64,000 nucleotides of DNA from Naumannella halotolerans. Lineage in GTDB: Bacteria > Actinomycetota > Actinomycetes > Propionibacteriales > Propionibacteriaceae. This document shows positions 43,126 through 52,588 of this stretch, one piece after another. The stretch is from contig NZ_SOAW01000001.1 in assembly GCF_004364645.1 (NCBI RefSeq), forward strand, positions 620,001 through 684,000, read 5' to 3'. Made by a program: the position numbers and the translations under genes. Position 1 is the stretch's first letter, and each line of letters begins with the position of its first letter. Below the pieces are notes generated by a model that was not told the DNA's origin, did not search any database, and was given only the letters and a program-made list of their open reading frames with translations.

Positions 43126-44388
43126 CTACACCGCTCTCCCGGTACCGGGTTCCACAACCTCCAGTGCTGGAAGCGGGTAAACGAGGCGGCCCCCCCACTC
43201 CGCGGCTGGAGCCAACTGTGCAGTCAGCTCGTCACGAAGGTTCCAAGGCAGGACCACGATGAGGTCCGGTCTGTCGGCGAACAGATGATCGACCGGATGG
43301 ATCGGGATACGACTGCCTGGCGTGAAGCGACCATGTTTGTACGGGTTCTGATCCACAAGGTAGGGAAGCAGGTCGGGGCGGACACCACAGTGGTTCAGCA
43401 GGGTCTGGCCTTTTCCGGGAGCGCCGTAGCCAGCAACCCGTAGGCCGGTTTCCGCCGCTGAGATCAGCAGAGAGGACAGGTCACGACAGATCTTGGATAC
43501 GCGGGGGCTGATCCCTTGGTAACCGGCAGGCTTGTCCAGTCCTGCCACGCATTCCTCGGCGATCACTTGCTCGACCGAAGGGGACGGTGCCGGAGCGAAC
43601 TCGGCCGGTGCCGACCAGAGTCGAATGGAGCCCCCATGTGTGGAGAGTTTCTCCACGTCGATCAGCTCGAGTCCTGCCGCAGCCAATGCGGTACGGGCCG
43701 CCAACACAGTCCAGTACTGGAAGTGTTCGTGATAAATGGTGTCGAACTGCGCATCACGAACGAGATTCAGGGCGTGGTGAACCTCGATACTGACTCGACC
43801 GTGATCGGCAACGAGGAGGCGTAGACCTCGGGTGAATCCGGTGATGTCGGGGATGTGAGCCCAGACGTTGTTCGCGATCACCAGATCCGCCGGACCCCGC
43901 TCGCCAACCAGGGCAGAGGCGAGCTGCTCGGTGAGGAAGTCTGCGACGATCTCCAGCCCGAGTGCTCTGGCAGCTTCGCCGACGTTCCTACTGGGTTCAA
44001 TACCGAGGCAGGGGATGCCAGCCTCGCGCACGTGCTGCAACAGGTAGCCGTCGTTGGCCGCGACCTCGACCACGAAACTCTGCGGACCGAGCTCCAGTCG
44101 GTTCACCGCTTCGTTGACGAACTGCCGGGCATGATCCACCCAGCTGGACGAGAAGGACGAGAAGTAGGCGTACTCGGTGAAAGTGCCCTCCGGTGTGATC
44201 AGGGCCGGAATCTGCAGAAGGAGGCACTCGGGGCACAGCCGCAGGTGCAATGGATAGGTCACCTCGGGAAGATCGAGTTCGGCTGCGGTGAGGAAGGATT
44301 CGCACGGGGGGGTCGAACCGAGGTCGAGCACGCTGATGAGGCGCGGCGCTTGGCACAGTCGGCATGATCCCCCGGTCACATCGCGCAC
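43126..44388 (-). CDS. Class I SAM-dependent methyltransferase, sugar C-methyltransferase family
   Basis: A 420-residue protein of the Methyltransf_13/Methyltransf_14 layout. The N-terminal zinc-binding part has CRLCQA and CPECLLLQ; the SAM-binding site is VVEVAANDGYLLQHV near 107; YHEHFQYWTV is a strongly conserved active-site motif; the C-terminal part has GYGAPGKGQTLLNHCG. Relatives (TylC3, CloU-like) methylate C-3 of NDP-deoxysugars. It supports a branched deoxysugar in the glycan. It is divergent from the GT-C-like gene, across a palindrome. Confidence 0.9.
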   Translation of the reverse strand: MRDVTGGSCRLCQAPRLISVLDLGSTPPCESFLTAAELDLPEVTYPLHLRLCPECLLLQIPALITPEGTFTEYAYFSSFSSSWVDHARQFVNEAVNRLELGPQSFVVEVAANDGYLLQHVREAGIPCLGIEPSRNVGEAARALGLEIVADFLTEQLASALVGERGPADLVIANNVWAHIPDITGFTRGLRLLVADHGRVSIEVHHALNLVRDAQFDTIYHEHFQYWTVLAARTALAAAGLELIDVEKLSTHGGSIRLWSAPAEFAPAPSPSVEQVIAEECVAGLDKPAGYQGISPRVSKICRDLSSLLISAAETGLRVAGYGAPGKGQTLLNHCGVRPDLLPYLVDQNPYKHGRFTPGSRIPIHPVDHLFADRPDLIVVLPWNLRDELTAQLAPAAEWGGRLVYPLPALEVVEPGTGRAV

Positions 44389-44432
44389 GCTAGCACTCAG
44401 CGCGGCGCTGACTCACCGATCGCATCCGGATT

Positions 44433-44447
44433 GATTGTGGCACAATC
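44433..44447. promoter_or_regulatory. 15-base palindrome in divergent glycan promoter
   Basis: GATTGTGGCACAATC is a perfect 7-1-7 inverted repeat, 58 bases ahead of the GT-C-like gene and 45 bases from the methyltransferase start. It contains a CACAAT -10-like hexamer, so it may bind a regulator of both directions. Confidence 0.45.
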
Positions 44448-44504
44448 GATTGCTGGCTCGGGTCCTACCGGGCGCTGATTACCCGACTTGGGAGGCGAGC
44501 GCGG

Positions 44505-46640
44505 ATGGTACGGCTCCGGACCCCACAGGTGTCGACACCGGACCCAGCATCCCGCCGTCGGGGAATCACCGGGCGTCTGGCGCATTTGGGCAATGGTGCG
44601 TTGAAGTATCCGCGCGCAGCTCGACCCGTTGCTCCTGGATGGCGGATCCTGGTCATTACCACGGCATTGCTGTTGTCGGTGGTCAGCTGGCTGCCGTTCC
44701 CTGGCAGCGGCGGCCTGAGATCGTTGTTGATCAACGTCCTTCCGGGACTGGCTCTGGCCTTGTGGTTCGGCAGGTTGAGCTGGGACCGTCTGGCCTTCCT
44801 GAGCTTGGCCTTCGGGCAGACATTTCTGACCTTGGTGACATTTCCGGCTGCATGGTTCGGGTGGTTTCGAATCGATCTGATGTGGACGACCGTCTGGGGT
44901 CTGACCATTGTGTCGCTCGGGTTCAGTCTCTGGCTGGAGCGAAGATCAATGGATCGGATCCGCTTCGGGCCGCTGCCTCGTTCGACAGTTCTCGGCCCAT
45001 CGATCGTTGCGGTGGCCGGAGGTGGGTTGACGCTGGGTGCAGCATCGGCGGTGAGCACCGGGCCACAACCCGCGGGGATGGCGTTGTCCGCTGGGCCGCT
45101 GTGGTTCATCGGCGCCACTGTGGTCCTGTTCTCCCTGGGCTGGGCGCTGGTCACTCGCCGTACGGCACTTGCGGTCCCCGTGCTTGTCACGGCTGGAATG
45201 GTGACCTGTTCGCAGGCCGTGATGTACGGTCAGCCGACCGTGACGGTGGCAGCGCGACACCTGGGGATCGTGGCGACGTTGTTGGACAACGGCAGGTTGT
45301 ACCCGGCGACGGACATCTATCAGACGTGGGCCGGTTTGTTCTCGGTGACCGCATTTGTCATCGAACCAACCGGGGTCGACCCGTACGCCTACGCCTCCGC
45401 CTGGGGGGCCATCGCGAGCATGATCATGGCGCTCGGCGTTCGGACTCTCGCCGGTAACTTCCTGTCGCCCGCGCGTGCATGGGTGGCGGGGCTCATTTTT
45501 GCATTGGCCAGTACATTGACCACCAGCTTCTTTGCCCCCCAGGTATCCGGGTTCGTGCTGGCGCTGGCCGTGCTTGCACTGCTCACCGGTGACTTCGGGG
45601 TCAAGTCGTGGGTGGTCTGGGTGACAGTGCTCCTGGTCGCGGTCGCCACAAGCGTGACGCACCAGATCAGTCCCTTCTTGCTGGGGTTGGCGCTTACGGC
45701 GCTCGTGATCACTCGGATCCTGCGGCCGTGGTGGGTGCCGGCACTAGCGTTCGTACCGGCAACGGTCTGGGCGATCTCTAACAGGGGAGTGCTCGACCGC
45801 TATGTTTCATTGGATGTCGTGGGCCGCTTCTTCAGCAACATCACGCCGCCCGAAAGGTCCATCGCGCCGAACGGTTCCTCTTGGGTCTATCTCGCGAGCT
45901 TCGGCCTCCCTGCAGGCCTGTTGCTCCTCATCGGGGTTGCAGCTGTGTTCAGTTGGTTCCTCGACCGGTCGAGACTGTCGACAGCACTCGTGGTGACCGC
46001 GGCCAGCCCTGCCTTGTTGTCGGTGGCGACCAACTACGGACAGGAGGGGGTCTTTCGGGTAGCACTGTTTGCGCTGCCGTGGTTGGCCACACTGGTTGCA
46101 GCCCTGCCCGGGCAGCTACTTCCGCGCAAGCTGACATTGACGATGGTGGTGATTGCACTTCCGCTGGTGACCGCGGTCCAGGTCGTCGGCCTGACCGGAA
46201 TGGATTGGGTCCGGGTGATCAGGACCGATGATCGTACGGCGGCGGCTTACTTCGAGTCCCGGTCGGCGGATGGGTCTGTCGCCTTCACTCTCGGGACAGC
46301 CGTGGCCACCCCGAGCTACAGCACCCCCAGACAGAGCGGATTCTTCTACATCGGTCGTGATGATCTGCTCGACAAGACCACGGCCTACGTCAATGCCGGC
46401 GGTCCTGGTTACGACCCGAACGCGGATGTGGAGATGCTGACTGCCGCGTTGGTCGACCAGGGGTACACCGAGGTTTGGGCGGTGGCCGGGCCAATGACCG
46501 GAGCCTATGGGCAGCGATACGGGCTGCAGACCCTGGACGATTACAATGCCCTGCGAAATGCGTGGCGTTCGTCGCCTCGATGGGAACTGGTGTACGAATC
46601 CGGCGATGCGCAGGTGTACCGAATGAGAAGTGGCGATTGA
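44505..46640 (+). CDS. Polytopic membrane protein, possible GT-C glycosyltransferase
   Basis: A 711-residue protein with about a dozen or more membrane helices in residues 45-560 and a soluble C-terminal domain of about 150 residues (ending DAQVYRMRSGD). The layout of a Trp-rich membrane body plus extracytoplasmic tail resembles polyprenol-dependent GT-C enzymes and O-antigen ligase-like proteins, but I see no specific catalytic motif. The first gene of a rightward set with GT14, flippase and GH16-like genes. ATG at 44505; it overlaps the GT14 start by one base. Confidence 0.7.
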   Translation: MVRLRTPQVSTPDPASRRRGITGRLAHLGNGALKYPRAARPVAPGWRILVITTALLLSVVSWLPFPGSGGLRSLLINVLPGLALALWFGRLSWDRLAFLSLAFGQTFLTLVTFPAAWFGWFRIDLMWTTVWGLTIVSLGFSLWLERRSMDRIRFGPLPRSTVLGPSIVAVAGGGLTLGAASAVSTGPQPAGMALSAGPLWFIGATVVLFSLGWALVTRRTALAVPVLVTAGMVTCSQAVMYGQPTVTVAARHLGIVATLLDNGRLYPATDIYQTWAGLFSVTAFVIEPTGVDPYAYASAWGAIASMIMALGVRTLAGNFLSPARAWVAGLIFALASTLTTSFFAPQVSGFVLALAVLALLTGDFGVKSWVVWVTVLLVAVATSVTHQISPFLLGLALTALVITRILRPWWVPALAFVPATVWAISNRGVLDRYVSLDVVGRFFSNITPPERSIAPNGSSWVYLASFGLPAGLLLLIGVAAVFSWFLDRSRLSTALVVTAASPALLSVATNYGQEGVFRVALFALPWLATLVAALPGQLLPRKLTLTMVVIALPLVTAVQVVGLTGMDWVRVIRTDDRTAAAYFESRSADGSVAFTLGTAVATPSYSTPRQSGFFYIGRDDLLDKTTAYVNAGGPGYDPNADVEMLTAALVDQGYTEVWAVAGPMTGAYGQRYGLQTLDDYNALRNAWRSSPRWELVYESGDAQVYRMRSGD

Positions 46641-47521
46641 TGGGCGGCGGACTGCCAGCAGTCGTGGTGGTTGCGCACGATGATCCGCCGCAGGTGCGAC
46701 GACTGCTTGCCGCGCTGGCGCCACTTCGGGTATTCCTCCACGTTGACGCCAACTCATCCGATGAGGTTGCCCGCGCGATCCTCGCCGGGCAGCCTGAGCG
46801 CGTGGTCGCTCTACCCAGGATTCGATCCGGATGGGCTCACCGAGGAATCTTGGATGCCGAGATCATGGGGTACCGAGCGGCCCTCGCGGAGACGGACGCA
46901 GAGCACATCGTGCTGTGCACCGGAGCTGACTACCCGTTGCAATCCACTCGACGGATCGTCGAGTTGCTGGACCGTCATCGAGGACTGTCCTTCGGTGATA
47001 TCAGCGCCTTGCCGATCGAGCACTGGGGGCCGCTGCGTGGGTATGACCGGTTTATCGCCAAGCAGTTCGCGTGGCGACAACATCGGATTCCTTTGCCAGC
47101 CTTCCGACGGATTCCGCATCAGGTCGTGCCGGCAGGTGGTGCCCAGAACAAGATTCTGAGCCGGCGCCATGCGCAGCTAGTGGTGGATGCTCTGGTCGGT
47201 GACGATGCCCTTCGGCGCTTTTTTCGCACGTGCTGGATCCCGGATGAAGTGGCCATCCCGTCGATCCTGTTCTCCCCGCTCCTCGGTGGCGATTGGCTCG
47301 AAGCATCGGTGCCGTGCCAGCCTTTGTGGCATATCAACTGGGGGAGGCGCCCCGGGGTGAAACCGCCGAAGAGCCCTCGTTGGTTGGCGATGTCGGACCT
47401 ACCTGCGATTCGCGAAGCGGCCAGTCGTCCGGGGATCCCCGCGCTGTTCGCGCGGAAGTTCTCAAGTTCCCACCGCTCGTTGGTCGAGGCTATCGACGCA
47501 GATCTGAGAACGGAGACATAG
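46640..47521 (+). CDS. GT14-like (core-2/I-branching type) glycosyltransferase
   Basis: A 293-residue protein with the bacterial GT14 pattern: VVVVAHDDPPQVRRLL, LHVDANS, RSGWAHRGILDAEIMG, CTGADYPLQSTRRIVELL and a C-terminal WIPDEVAIPSIL (catalytic-type DE). GT14 enzymes add beta-1,6-branching GlcNAc or xylose and act without a DXD metal motif. It probably adds a branch to the locus's repeat unit. ATG overlaps the previous stop; ends one base inside the flippase gene. Confidence 0.82.
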   Translation: MGGGLPAVVVVAHDDPPQVRRLLAALAPLRVFLHVDANSSDEVARAILAGQPERVVALPRIRSGWAHRGILDAEIMGYRAALAETDAEHIVLCTGADYPLQSTRRIVELLDRHRGLSFGDISALPIEHWGPLRGYDRFIAKQFAWRQHRIPLPAFRRIPHQVVPAGGAQNKILSRRHAQLVVDALVGDDALRRFFRTCWIPDEVAIPSILFSPLLGGDWLEASVPCQPLWHINWGRRPGVKPPKSPRWLAMSDLPAIREAASRPGIPALFARKFSSSHRSLVEAIDADLRTET

Positions 47522-48966
47522 TGCCGTCGATCCAGGACGTTGAGCAGCCGGATGACGATGCAGGCGCGCAGAGAGATCTGTTCGGCCGTGGCTTCGTCTA
47601 TGCGGCGGTTTGGTCCACGCAACTGGCTGTGTCGACCCTGGTTTCGCCGATTCTCGCGCATGTGCTGCCGATCCAGGAGTTCGGTTCGCTCGCTGCGGCG
47701 ATCGCCCTCTATCAACTCCTGACCGTCCTGACCGTCTTCGGGCTGGACCAGACCATTGAGATGCGGCGGGTCGAAGACCCCGACGGTCAGAGGTCACGTC
47801 TGCTGTTGGCGCGGGCAATCCTCTTCTCCTGGTCGGTCACCCTGATCGTGGCGCTTTCCAGCCCGTGGTGGGCGCCGGTGTTCGGATTCAACGGTGCTGG
47901 TGGGTTGGTCGCGATCACCTTGGGGTGGACCGCGCCGGGGGCTGCCGTTTTGTTGATGCTGGGGTTCATCCAGGCCGAGGACCGCCTGGCACGGTTCGCG
48001 ACTGTCAGCATCCTGGCCAGCGCCGGGGGGCCGCTGTTCGGTTTGCTGTTGGTCGCCGCGGGGGAGGCGCGAGCGACAACCTACGCACTCGGTGGAGTCT
48101 TCGCCCAGTGCCTGGCCCTACTCCTGGGGTTGCTGTGGACAAAACCGCGATTTCTCGCCCGAGCAGGCCAACCGATGCTGCGCACCGCATTCGTGTTGGC
48201 TGTCCCACTGGGATTCGCAGCGTTGTCCCAGTACGTGCTCAATGCCGCCGATCGGCTCGTAGTGCAGCGGATTCTCGGGGAGACCGAGGTCGCCCGCTAC
48301 CAGGTGGCGTTCGTGATCGGACAAGTGCTGTCGCTATTGCTGACCTTCACGAACCGAGCTTGGCTGCCCAGGCTCAAAGGGATCGTCCAGCTGCCAATGC
48401 GGTGGCGTGTGATCGAGGAGGCGCGCAACGGAATCTATCTTCTGGTCGCGTGGGCGGTGCTCGGGGTCACCGTGGCATCCCCGGTGCTGTTGCGGGTCTT
48501 CGCCCCGGCCAGCTACCACCCGGAGGACGGGTTGGTGACGGTGGTCTTCTTGGTTGCCTGTTCTGCATTTCCCCTCGCCTCGGTAGCTGCGAGCGGCCAG
48601 TTGCTGATCACTGTGGACAGGTCCGCGCCACTGGCAGTGGGTGCGGGTGTTGCGGTGCTGATCAAGGCGGTGGTGACCGCGGCTCTGATCATGCCGTTGG
48701 GAATCGTGGGGGCGGCGACCGGGACCTTGGTCGCATTGCTCGCGCAGGCGGTTGTGCTTCGCTGGTTCGCTGTCAGGACGAGCCCCCCGCGGCCCTGGAA
48801 CCGACGGGTACTCGGGGTGGCCGCGCTCCTGGCCGCGTTGGCATTCGCGTCCGTCGCGACTCCGCAGACCTTGTGGTGGAATGCCGGGAAGCTCGTCTTG
48901 GGTATCCTTCTCCTCGTTCCCTTCTTCATGACCTATCGGCGGTTGGTGGCGAACAGTGGGCCGTGA
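47521..48966 (+). CDS. Polysaccharide flippase (Wzx/MOP superfamily)
   Basis: A 481-residue membrane protein with about 12-14 helices. RDLFGRGFVYAAVWSTQLAVSTLVSPILAH and LSQYVLNAADRLVVQRILGETEVARYQVAF (core ADRLVVQRILGETEVARYQ) are typical of Wzx. It should move the lipid-linked repeat unit across the membrane. GTG at 47521 overlaps the GT14 stop by one base. Basic residues in the helices fit anionic substrates. Confidence 0.88.
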   Translation: MPSIQDVEQPDDDAGAQRDLFGRGFVYAAVWSTQLAVSTLVSPILAHVLPIQEFGSLAAAIALYQLLTVLTVFGLDQTIEMRRVEDPDGQRSRLLLARAILFSWSVTLIVALSSPWWAPVFGFNGAGGLVAITLGWTAPGAAVLLMLGFIQAEDRLARFATVSILASAGGPLFGLLLVAAGEARATTYALGGVFAQCLALLLGLLWTKPRFLARAGQPMLRTAFVLAVPLGFAALSQYVLNAADRLVVQRILGETEVARYQVAFVIGQVLSLLLTFTNRAWLPRLKGIVQLPMRWRVIEEARNGIYLLVAWAVLGVTVASPVLLRVFAPASYHPEDGLVTVVFLVACSAFPLASVAASGQLLITVDRSAPLAVGAGVAVLIKAVVTAALIMPLGIVGAATGTLVALLAQAVVLRWFAVRTSPPRPWNRRVLGVAALLAALAFASVATPQTLWWNAGKLVLGILLLVPFFMTYRRLVANSGP

Positions 48967-48978
48967 CAGGAGACGGAG

Positions 48979-49803
48979 ATGCGACGGCGAAAGTTCATTC
49001 TGGGAGCGGGTGCTCTGGGTGTGGTAGCGCTCGGTGGCTCGCTTGCGTTCGCCGGTGGCCTCGGTGAATTCAACGGATCCAGCGTTCCCGACATCGACGG
49101 TTGGGACTGCGATTTCGCCGATGAGTTCGACGCCGACCATTTGGATCGAAGCATCTGGGAGAGCTACGGCTGGGGTCATCAGACACCCACAGGTGGCGGC
49201 ATGGGACGTTACCTGATGGCAAACACGACAATCTCCGACGGCATGATGAGGCTTCGCTACGGGTACGACGACGGTGAGTGGACCTGTGCCGGGGTGAGTA
49301 GTGCTCCCACTTTCGACGCGGTGGGAGGTCGTTGGGAGTTTCGCGTTCGACATCCCCGTGCTCATGGCATCGGTTACGCTTTCCTTCTGTGGCCACAGGA
49401 TCAGATTTGGCCGCCCGAGGTGAACATCGCCGAGGGAAACTGTTCCCGCAAGCGGGTCGAGCAATTCTTCCATTACGGGGTGGTCCCCAACCAAAAGCGC
49501 GAGAACCGTGAGATCACAGTGGGGGACCCGCACGACTGGAACACTTTCGGCGTGATCATTGACGAGGACGCCCTGCGTTACACGCACAATGGCGAGGTCG
49601 TCCAGACGATTCCGCTGGACACCGCTGACAAGCGCGTGATCCTGACTGAGCGGATATGGATCGGGTTCCAGATGGCCCCGATGGACGAGAACGCACCGGA
49701 AGCAGAGTGGTTCGACACAGTCGACGGGGGAGTGCCCAACTCGGAGACGCCGCCCGAGGGATACATCGACATCGACTGGGTCGCGCACTATGTCAGGAAG
49801 TGA
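48979..49803 (+). CDS. GH16-like secreted protein with altered catalytic motif
   Basis: A 274-residue protein. Signal sequence MRRRKFILGAGALGVVALG with an RR/RK pair that may be Tat. The mature part is the GH16 beta-sandwich pattern: DEFDADHLDRSIWE, GGRWEFRVRHPRAHGIGYAFLLWP, then EVNIAE where active enzymes have ExDxxE. The central Asp is replaced by Asn while both Glu remain. HDWNTFGVII and IDIDWVAHYVR close the fold. It may cut or only bind the glycan. AGGAGACGGAG precedes the ATG. Last gene of the rightward glycan set. Confidence 0.82.
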   Translation: MRRRKFILGAGALGVVALGGSLAFAGGLGEFNGSSVPDIDGWDCDFADEFDADHLDRSIWESYGWGHQTPTGGGMGRYLMANTTISDGMMRLRYGYDDGEWTCAGVSSAPTFDAVGGRWEFRVRHPRAHGIGYAFLLWPQDQIWPPEVNIAEGNCSRKRVEQFFHYGVVPNQKRENREITVGDPHDWNTFGVIIDEDALRYTHNGEVVQTIPLDTADKRVILTERIWIGFQMAPMDENAPEAEWFDTVDGGVPNSETPPEGYIDIDWVAHYVRK

Positions 49804-50689
49804 AATCTTGCGTTCGACGGGTCGGCAGCGCAGCCTTCAATCGCCAGACGGCCTGCCGGATGTCCCAAGCTACCCAGGCGAGCCAGGTGAGGCGCCTGCT
49901 GCATCGAGCCAGCGCCGGGGGAACCGACCACCGCGGATCGGTTCCAACGGTAGCCAAGTATTCGGTGATCTCCCAGAGCATCTCCGGTGTCCGCGCCCAG
50001 GACCGGCCGTCCGGGCTGATCCGGAACGAGGCCAAGACATCCGGCATGCCGAGCATGTCGCCGTGACGGAGCAGCTTCAACCACAAGTCGATGTCCATGG
50101 GAAACAGAAATGTGCCGTCCCAACCGCCCACCCGTTCGTAATCCTTGCGGCGGAACATCGCTGAGCCGGGCTCACCGATTGGATTGTGGCCGAGAAGTAC
50201 CGCCCTCCTGGCGACGGTGCGCCCGTCGCGCTGACCCAGAAGGAAATTCAAGCCGGTCACCGGTGCGAGCGTCTCCTGGCCGGCGTCCACCAGACGTCTC
50301 CTGCTCACCACCAATGAGATGTCCTGCCGCCTGTCCAGCAGGTCTGCTTGACGGGAGATCGCTTCGGGGTCGATCAGGTCATCGGCGCAAACGATCTTGA
50401 GATAGCGGCCGGTGCAGAGATCGGTGGCGCGTCGCCAGTTCTCGGCCAGCGGCAGCAGGCGCTCGTAACGATGAACACGGACACGTGGATGGGCGACCCG
50501 GGAAAGGATATCGGGCGTTCCGTCTGAGCTGGCATTGTCAACGACCACCACCTCGTAGTCGTCATCGGTTTGGTCCAGAACGGAGTCGAGGGTGGCCTGA
50601 AGTGATCTGCTGCCGTTGTGCACGGGGATGCACACCGAGGTGCGAGGAGTTCGGGCATCCAGAGTCCTATCCCGCGAAATCTCCCCCAT
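49793..50689 (-). CDS. GT2-family glycosyltransferase
   Basis: A 298-residue enzyme: SVCIPVHNGSRSLQATLDSV, VVVVDNASSDGTPDIL, KIVCADDLIDPEAI (metal-binding DD), GEPGSAMFRRKDYERVGGWDGT and FPMDIDLWLKLLRHGD. It is of the type that extends O-antigen-like glycans. The ATG at 50687 is chosen although no clear site precedes it; GTG codons at 50713 and 50716 are alternatives. It overlaps the end of the GH16-like gene by 11 bases in convergent orientation. Confidence 0.87.
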   Translation of the reverse strand: MGEISRDRTLDARTPRTSVCIPVHNGSRSLQATLDSVLDQTDDDYEVVVVDNASSDGTPDILSRVAHPRVRVHRYERLLPLAENWRRATDLCTGRYLKIVCADDLIDPEAISRQADLLDRRQDISLVVSRRRLVDAGQETLAPVTGLNFLLGQRDGRTVARRAVLLGHNPIGEPGSAMFRRKDYERVGGWDGTFLFPMDIDLWLKLLRHGDMLGMPDVLASFRISPDGRSWARTPEMLWEITEYLATVGTDPRWSVPPALARCSRRLTWLAWVAWDIRQAVWRLKAALPTRRTQDFTS

Positions 50690-50877
50690 ACCGTGACCGT
50701 ATCTGCTGGACACCACTCCCGCGACCCGAACGCCGCGGTCTACGTGCGGCGAATGCCTGAGCACCGATGGTGATAACGTCGCCGCCGGCGGGCCTGATCG
50801 GAGTTACGAACCCGCACGAGGACAAGCGGTGGATACTGTCCGGACCGAATCCGGGGGCGGAAGGTAAGTGTTCGATC

Positions 50878-51552
50878 ATGTTTCTTGGTGCGTTGCGATC
50901 GATCGCCTTGCTTGGGGCTCACTGTGATGACATCGCGATAGGGGCGGGTGCGACGCTCGATCAGCTTTGCAGGGCTCATCCCGGCGTCCGAGTTGATGCG
51001 CTCGTTCTCAGCGGCGCGGGTACTCCTCGAGAGCAGGAGGAGCACTCCGCATTGACGGCGTTCTGTCCTGGCGCCGAACTGAACCTCCGGGTTGACGCCC
51101 TGCCAGACGGACGACAGCCGGCAGCCTGGGAGTCCGCGAAGTCCGCCGTGGCCGAGTTTCGTCGAGCAGTGGAGCCGGATCTGGTGATCGGACCACAGCG
51201 TGGTGACGCGCACCAGGATCATCGACAGCTGGCCGAGTTGATCAGCCAGGAGTTCCGTGACCATCTCGTTCTGGGATACGAGATTCCGAAATACGAAGGG
51301 GATCTGCCGAACGTCAACGCCTACGTACCCGTCACGCAGGACTCCAAGGAGCGGAAGGTTGAACTGCTCCACCGGCACTACCCGAGTCAGCATGATCGTA
51401 CCTGGTTCGATGCCGACACCTTCTCCGGCCTGATGCGCGTGCGCGGCGTGCAGTCCCAAACCCGCTGGGCCGAGGCTTTCGTAGCGGAGAAACTGCTGAT
51501 AGAGATTCCAGCCGTGGACCCATCCAAGATCGTCGAAGCGAGGAACATCTGA
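50878..51552 (+). CDS. PIG-L family deacetylase
   Basis: A 224-residue hydrolase. The zinc motif is GAHCDDIAIGAG (AHPDD-like with Cys for Pro), and the second His site GDAHQDHRQLAE. Members remove N-acetyl groups from GlcNAc-containing lipids or sugar nucleotides. The ATG at 50878 follows GGAAGG at long spacing; frames extending to 50767 are possible. It overlaps the epimerase gene by one base, and such pairs recur in branched-sugar clusters. Confidence 0.82.
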   Translation: MFLGALRSIALLGAHCDDIAIGAGATLDQLCRAHPGVRVDALVLSGAGTPREQEEHSALTAFCPGAELNLRVDALPDGRQPAAWESAKSAVAEFRRAVEPDLVIGPQRGDAHQDHRQLAELISQEFRDHLVLGYEIPKYEGDLPNVNAYVPVTQDSKERKVELLHRHYPSQHDRTWFDADTFSGLMRVRGVQSQTRWAEAFVAEKLLIEIPAVDPSKIVEARNI

Positions 51553-52577
51553 TGCGGGTACTCCTGACAGGACACCTGGGCTATCTGGGTACGGTCATGT
51601 CACCGATCCTGCAAGCCGCCGGACACGACGTCATCGGCCTCGACACCGGTCTGTACGCCGCCAGCGTCCTCGGGCCGGTGCCAGTCGACCCTCCCGCACT
51701 CCCGATCGACCTCCGCGATGTCACCGCGGCGGATCTGCAGGGCTTCGATGCCGTGGTGCACCTGGCCGCACTGTCGAATGATCCGCTGGGCGCGCTCGAC
51801 CCCGAACTCACCTACGCCATCAATCATCGGGCCAGTGTCGCGCTGGCCGAGGCGGCGAAGGAGGCCGGAGTCGGCCGCTTCCTCTACGCCTCGACCTGTT
51901 CGGTCTACGGTGCTGCCGGTGACGGTCTGGTGGGTGAGGAGGCACCGCTGGCTCCGGTCACCCCCTACGCGGAGTCGAAGGTCTGGGCCGAGCGGGACAT
52001 CCTGGCCATGACCGACAGTGACTTCGCTCCGACCGCCCTGCGCAATGCCACGGCCTTCGGTTTCTCTCCTCGTTTGCGGGCCGACATCGTCCTGAACAAC
52101 CTGGTCGGGCATGCGCTGTTGGGCGGAGAGATCCTGGTCCTGTCCGATGGCACGCCGTGGCGACCCCTGGTGCACGCCGCCGACATCGCCGACAGCTTTG
52201 CTGCAGTGCTCGCTGCGCCGGTCGACAACGTCGCGGGGCGGGCGTTGAACGTCGGCGACGAACAGAACAACGTGCGGGTCTCCGAGATCGCCGAGGAGGT
52301 GGCTCGGGCCGTACCCAGCGCAGGGGTTCGGATCACCGGTGAGGCGGGTGCGGATCCACGCTCGTACCGGGTCGACTTCTCGGCCCTGCGTGAGGCACTG
52401 CCCGGATTCGCCTGCCGGCGCTCGGTGGCCGACGGCGCCCGGGAGCTCGTCGCGGCGTATCGCGAGTTCGGGCTCGACCGGGCCGGCTTCGAGAACACGT
52501 TCGTCCGTCTGCGGACCCTTCAGGCGCGCCAGGATGCCGGTGAGCTGACCGAGGACCTGCGCCCGGCGCAGCCCTGA
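51552..52577 (+). CDS. NAD-dependent sugar epimerase/dehydratase (extended SDR)
   Basis: A 341-residue extended SDR. The Rossmann motif is VLLTGHLGYLGTVM (GxxGxxG), then HLAALSNDPLG, the catalytic STCSVYG and YAESK (YxxxK near 138), and RNATAFGFSPRLR for the substrate. It acts on NDP-sugars such as NDP-4-keto-deoxyhexoses. It begins in the TGATG overlap with the PIG-L gene. The epimerase RfbC follows on the other strand. Confidence 0.9.
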   Translation: MRVLLTGHLGYLGTVMSPILQAAGHDVIGLDTGLYAASVLGPVPVDPPALPIDLRDVTAADLQGFDAVVHLAALSNDPLGALDPELTYAINHRASVALAEAAKEAGVGRFLYASTCSVYGAAGDGLVGEEAPLAPVTPYAESKVWAERDILAMTDSDFAPTALRNATAFGFSPRLRADIVLNNLVGHALLGGEILVLSDGTPWRPLVHAADIADSFAAVLAAPVDNVAGRALNVGDEQNNVRVSEIAEEVARAVPSAGVRITGEAGADPRSYRVDFSALREALPGFACRRSVADGARELVAAYREFGLDRAGFENTFVRLRTLQARQDAGELTEDLRPAQP

Positions 52578-52588
52578 GACCGATCACC

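Noticed and set aside
46116-46757. A 213-residue minus-strand frame opposite the GT-C/GT14 junction
   Set aside because: It is antisense to two well-supported genes and has no start signal.
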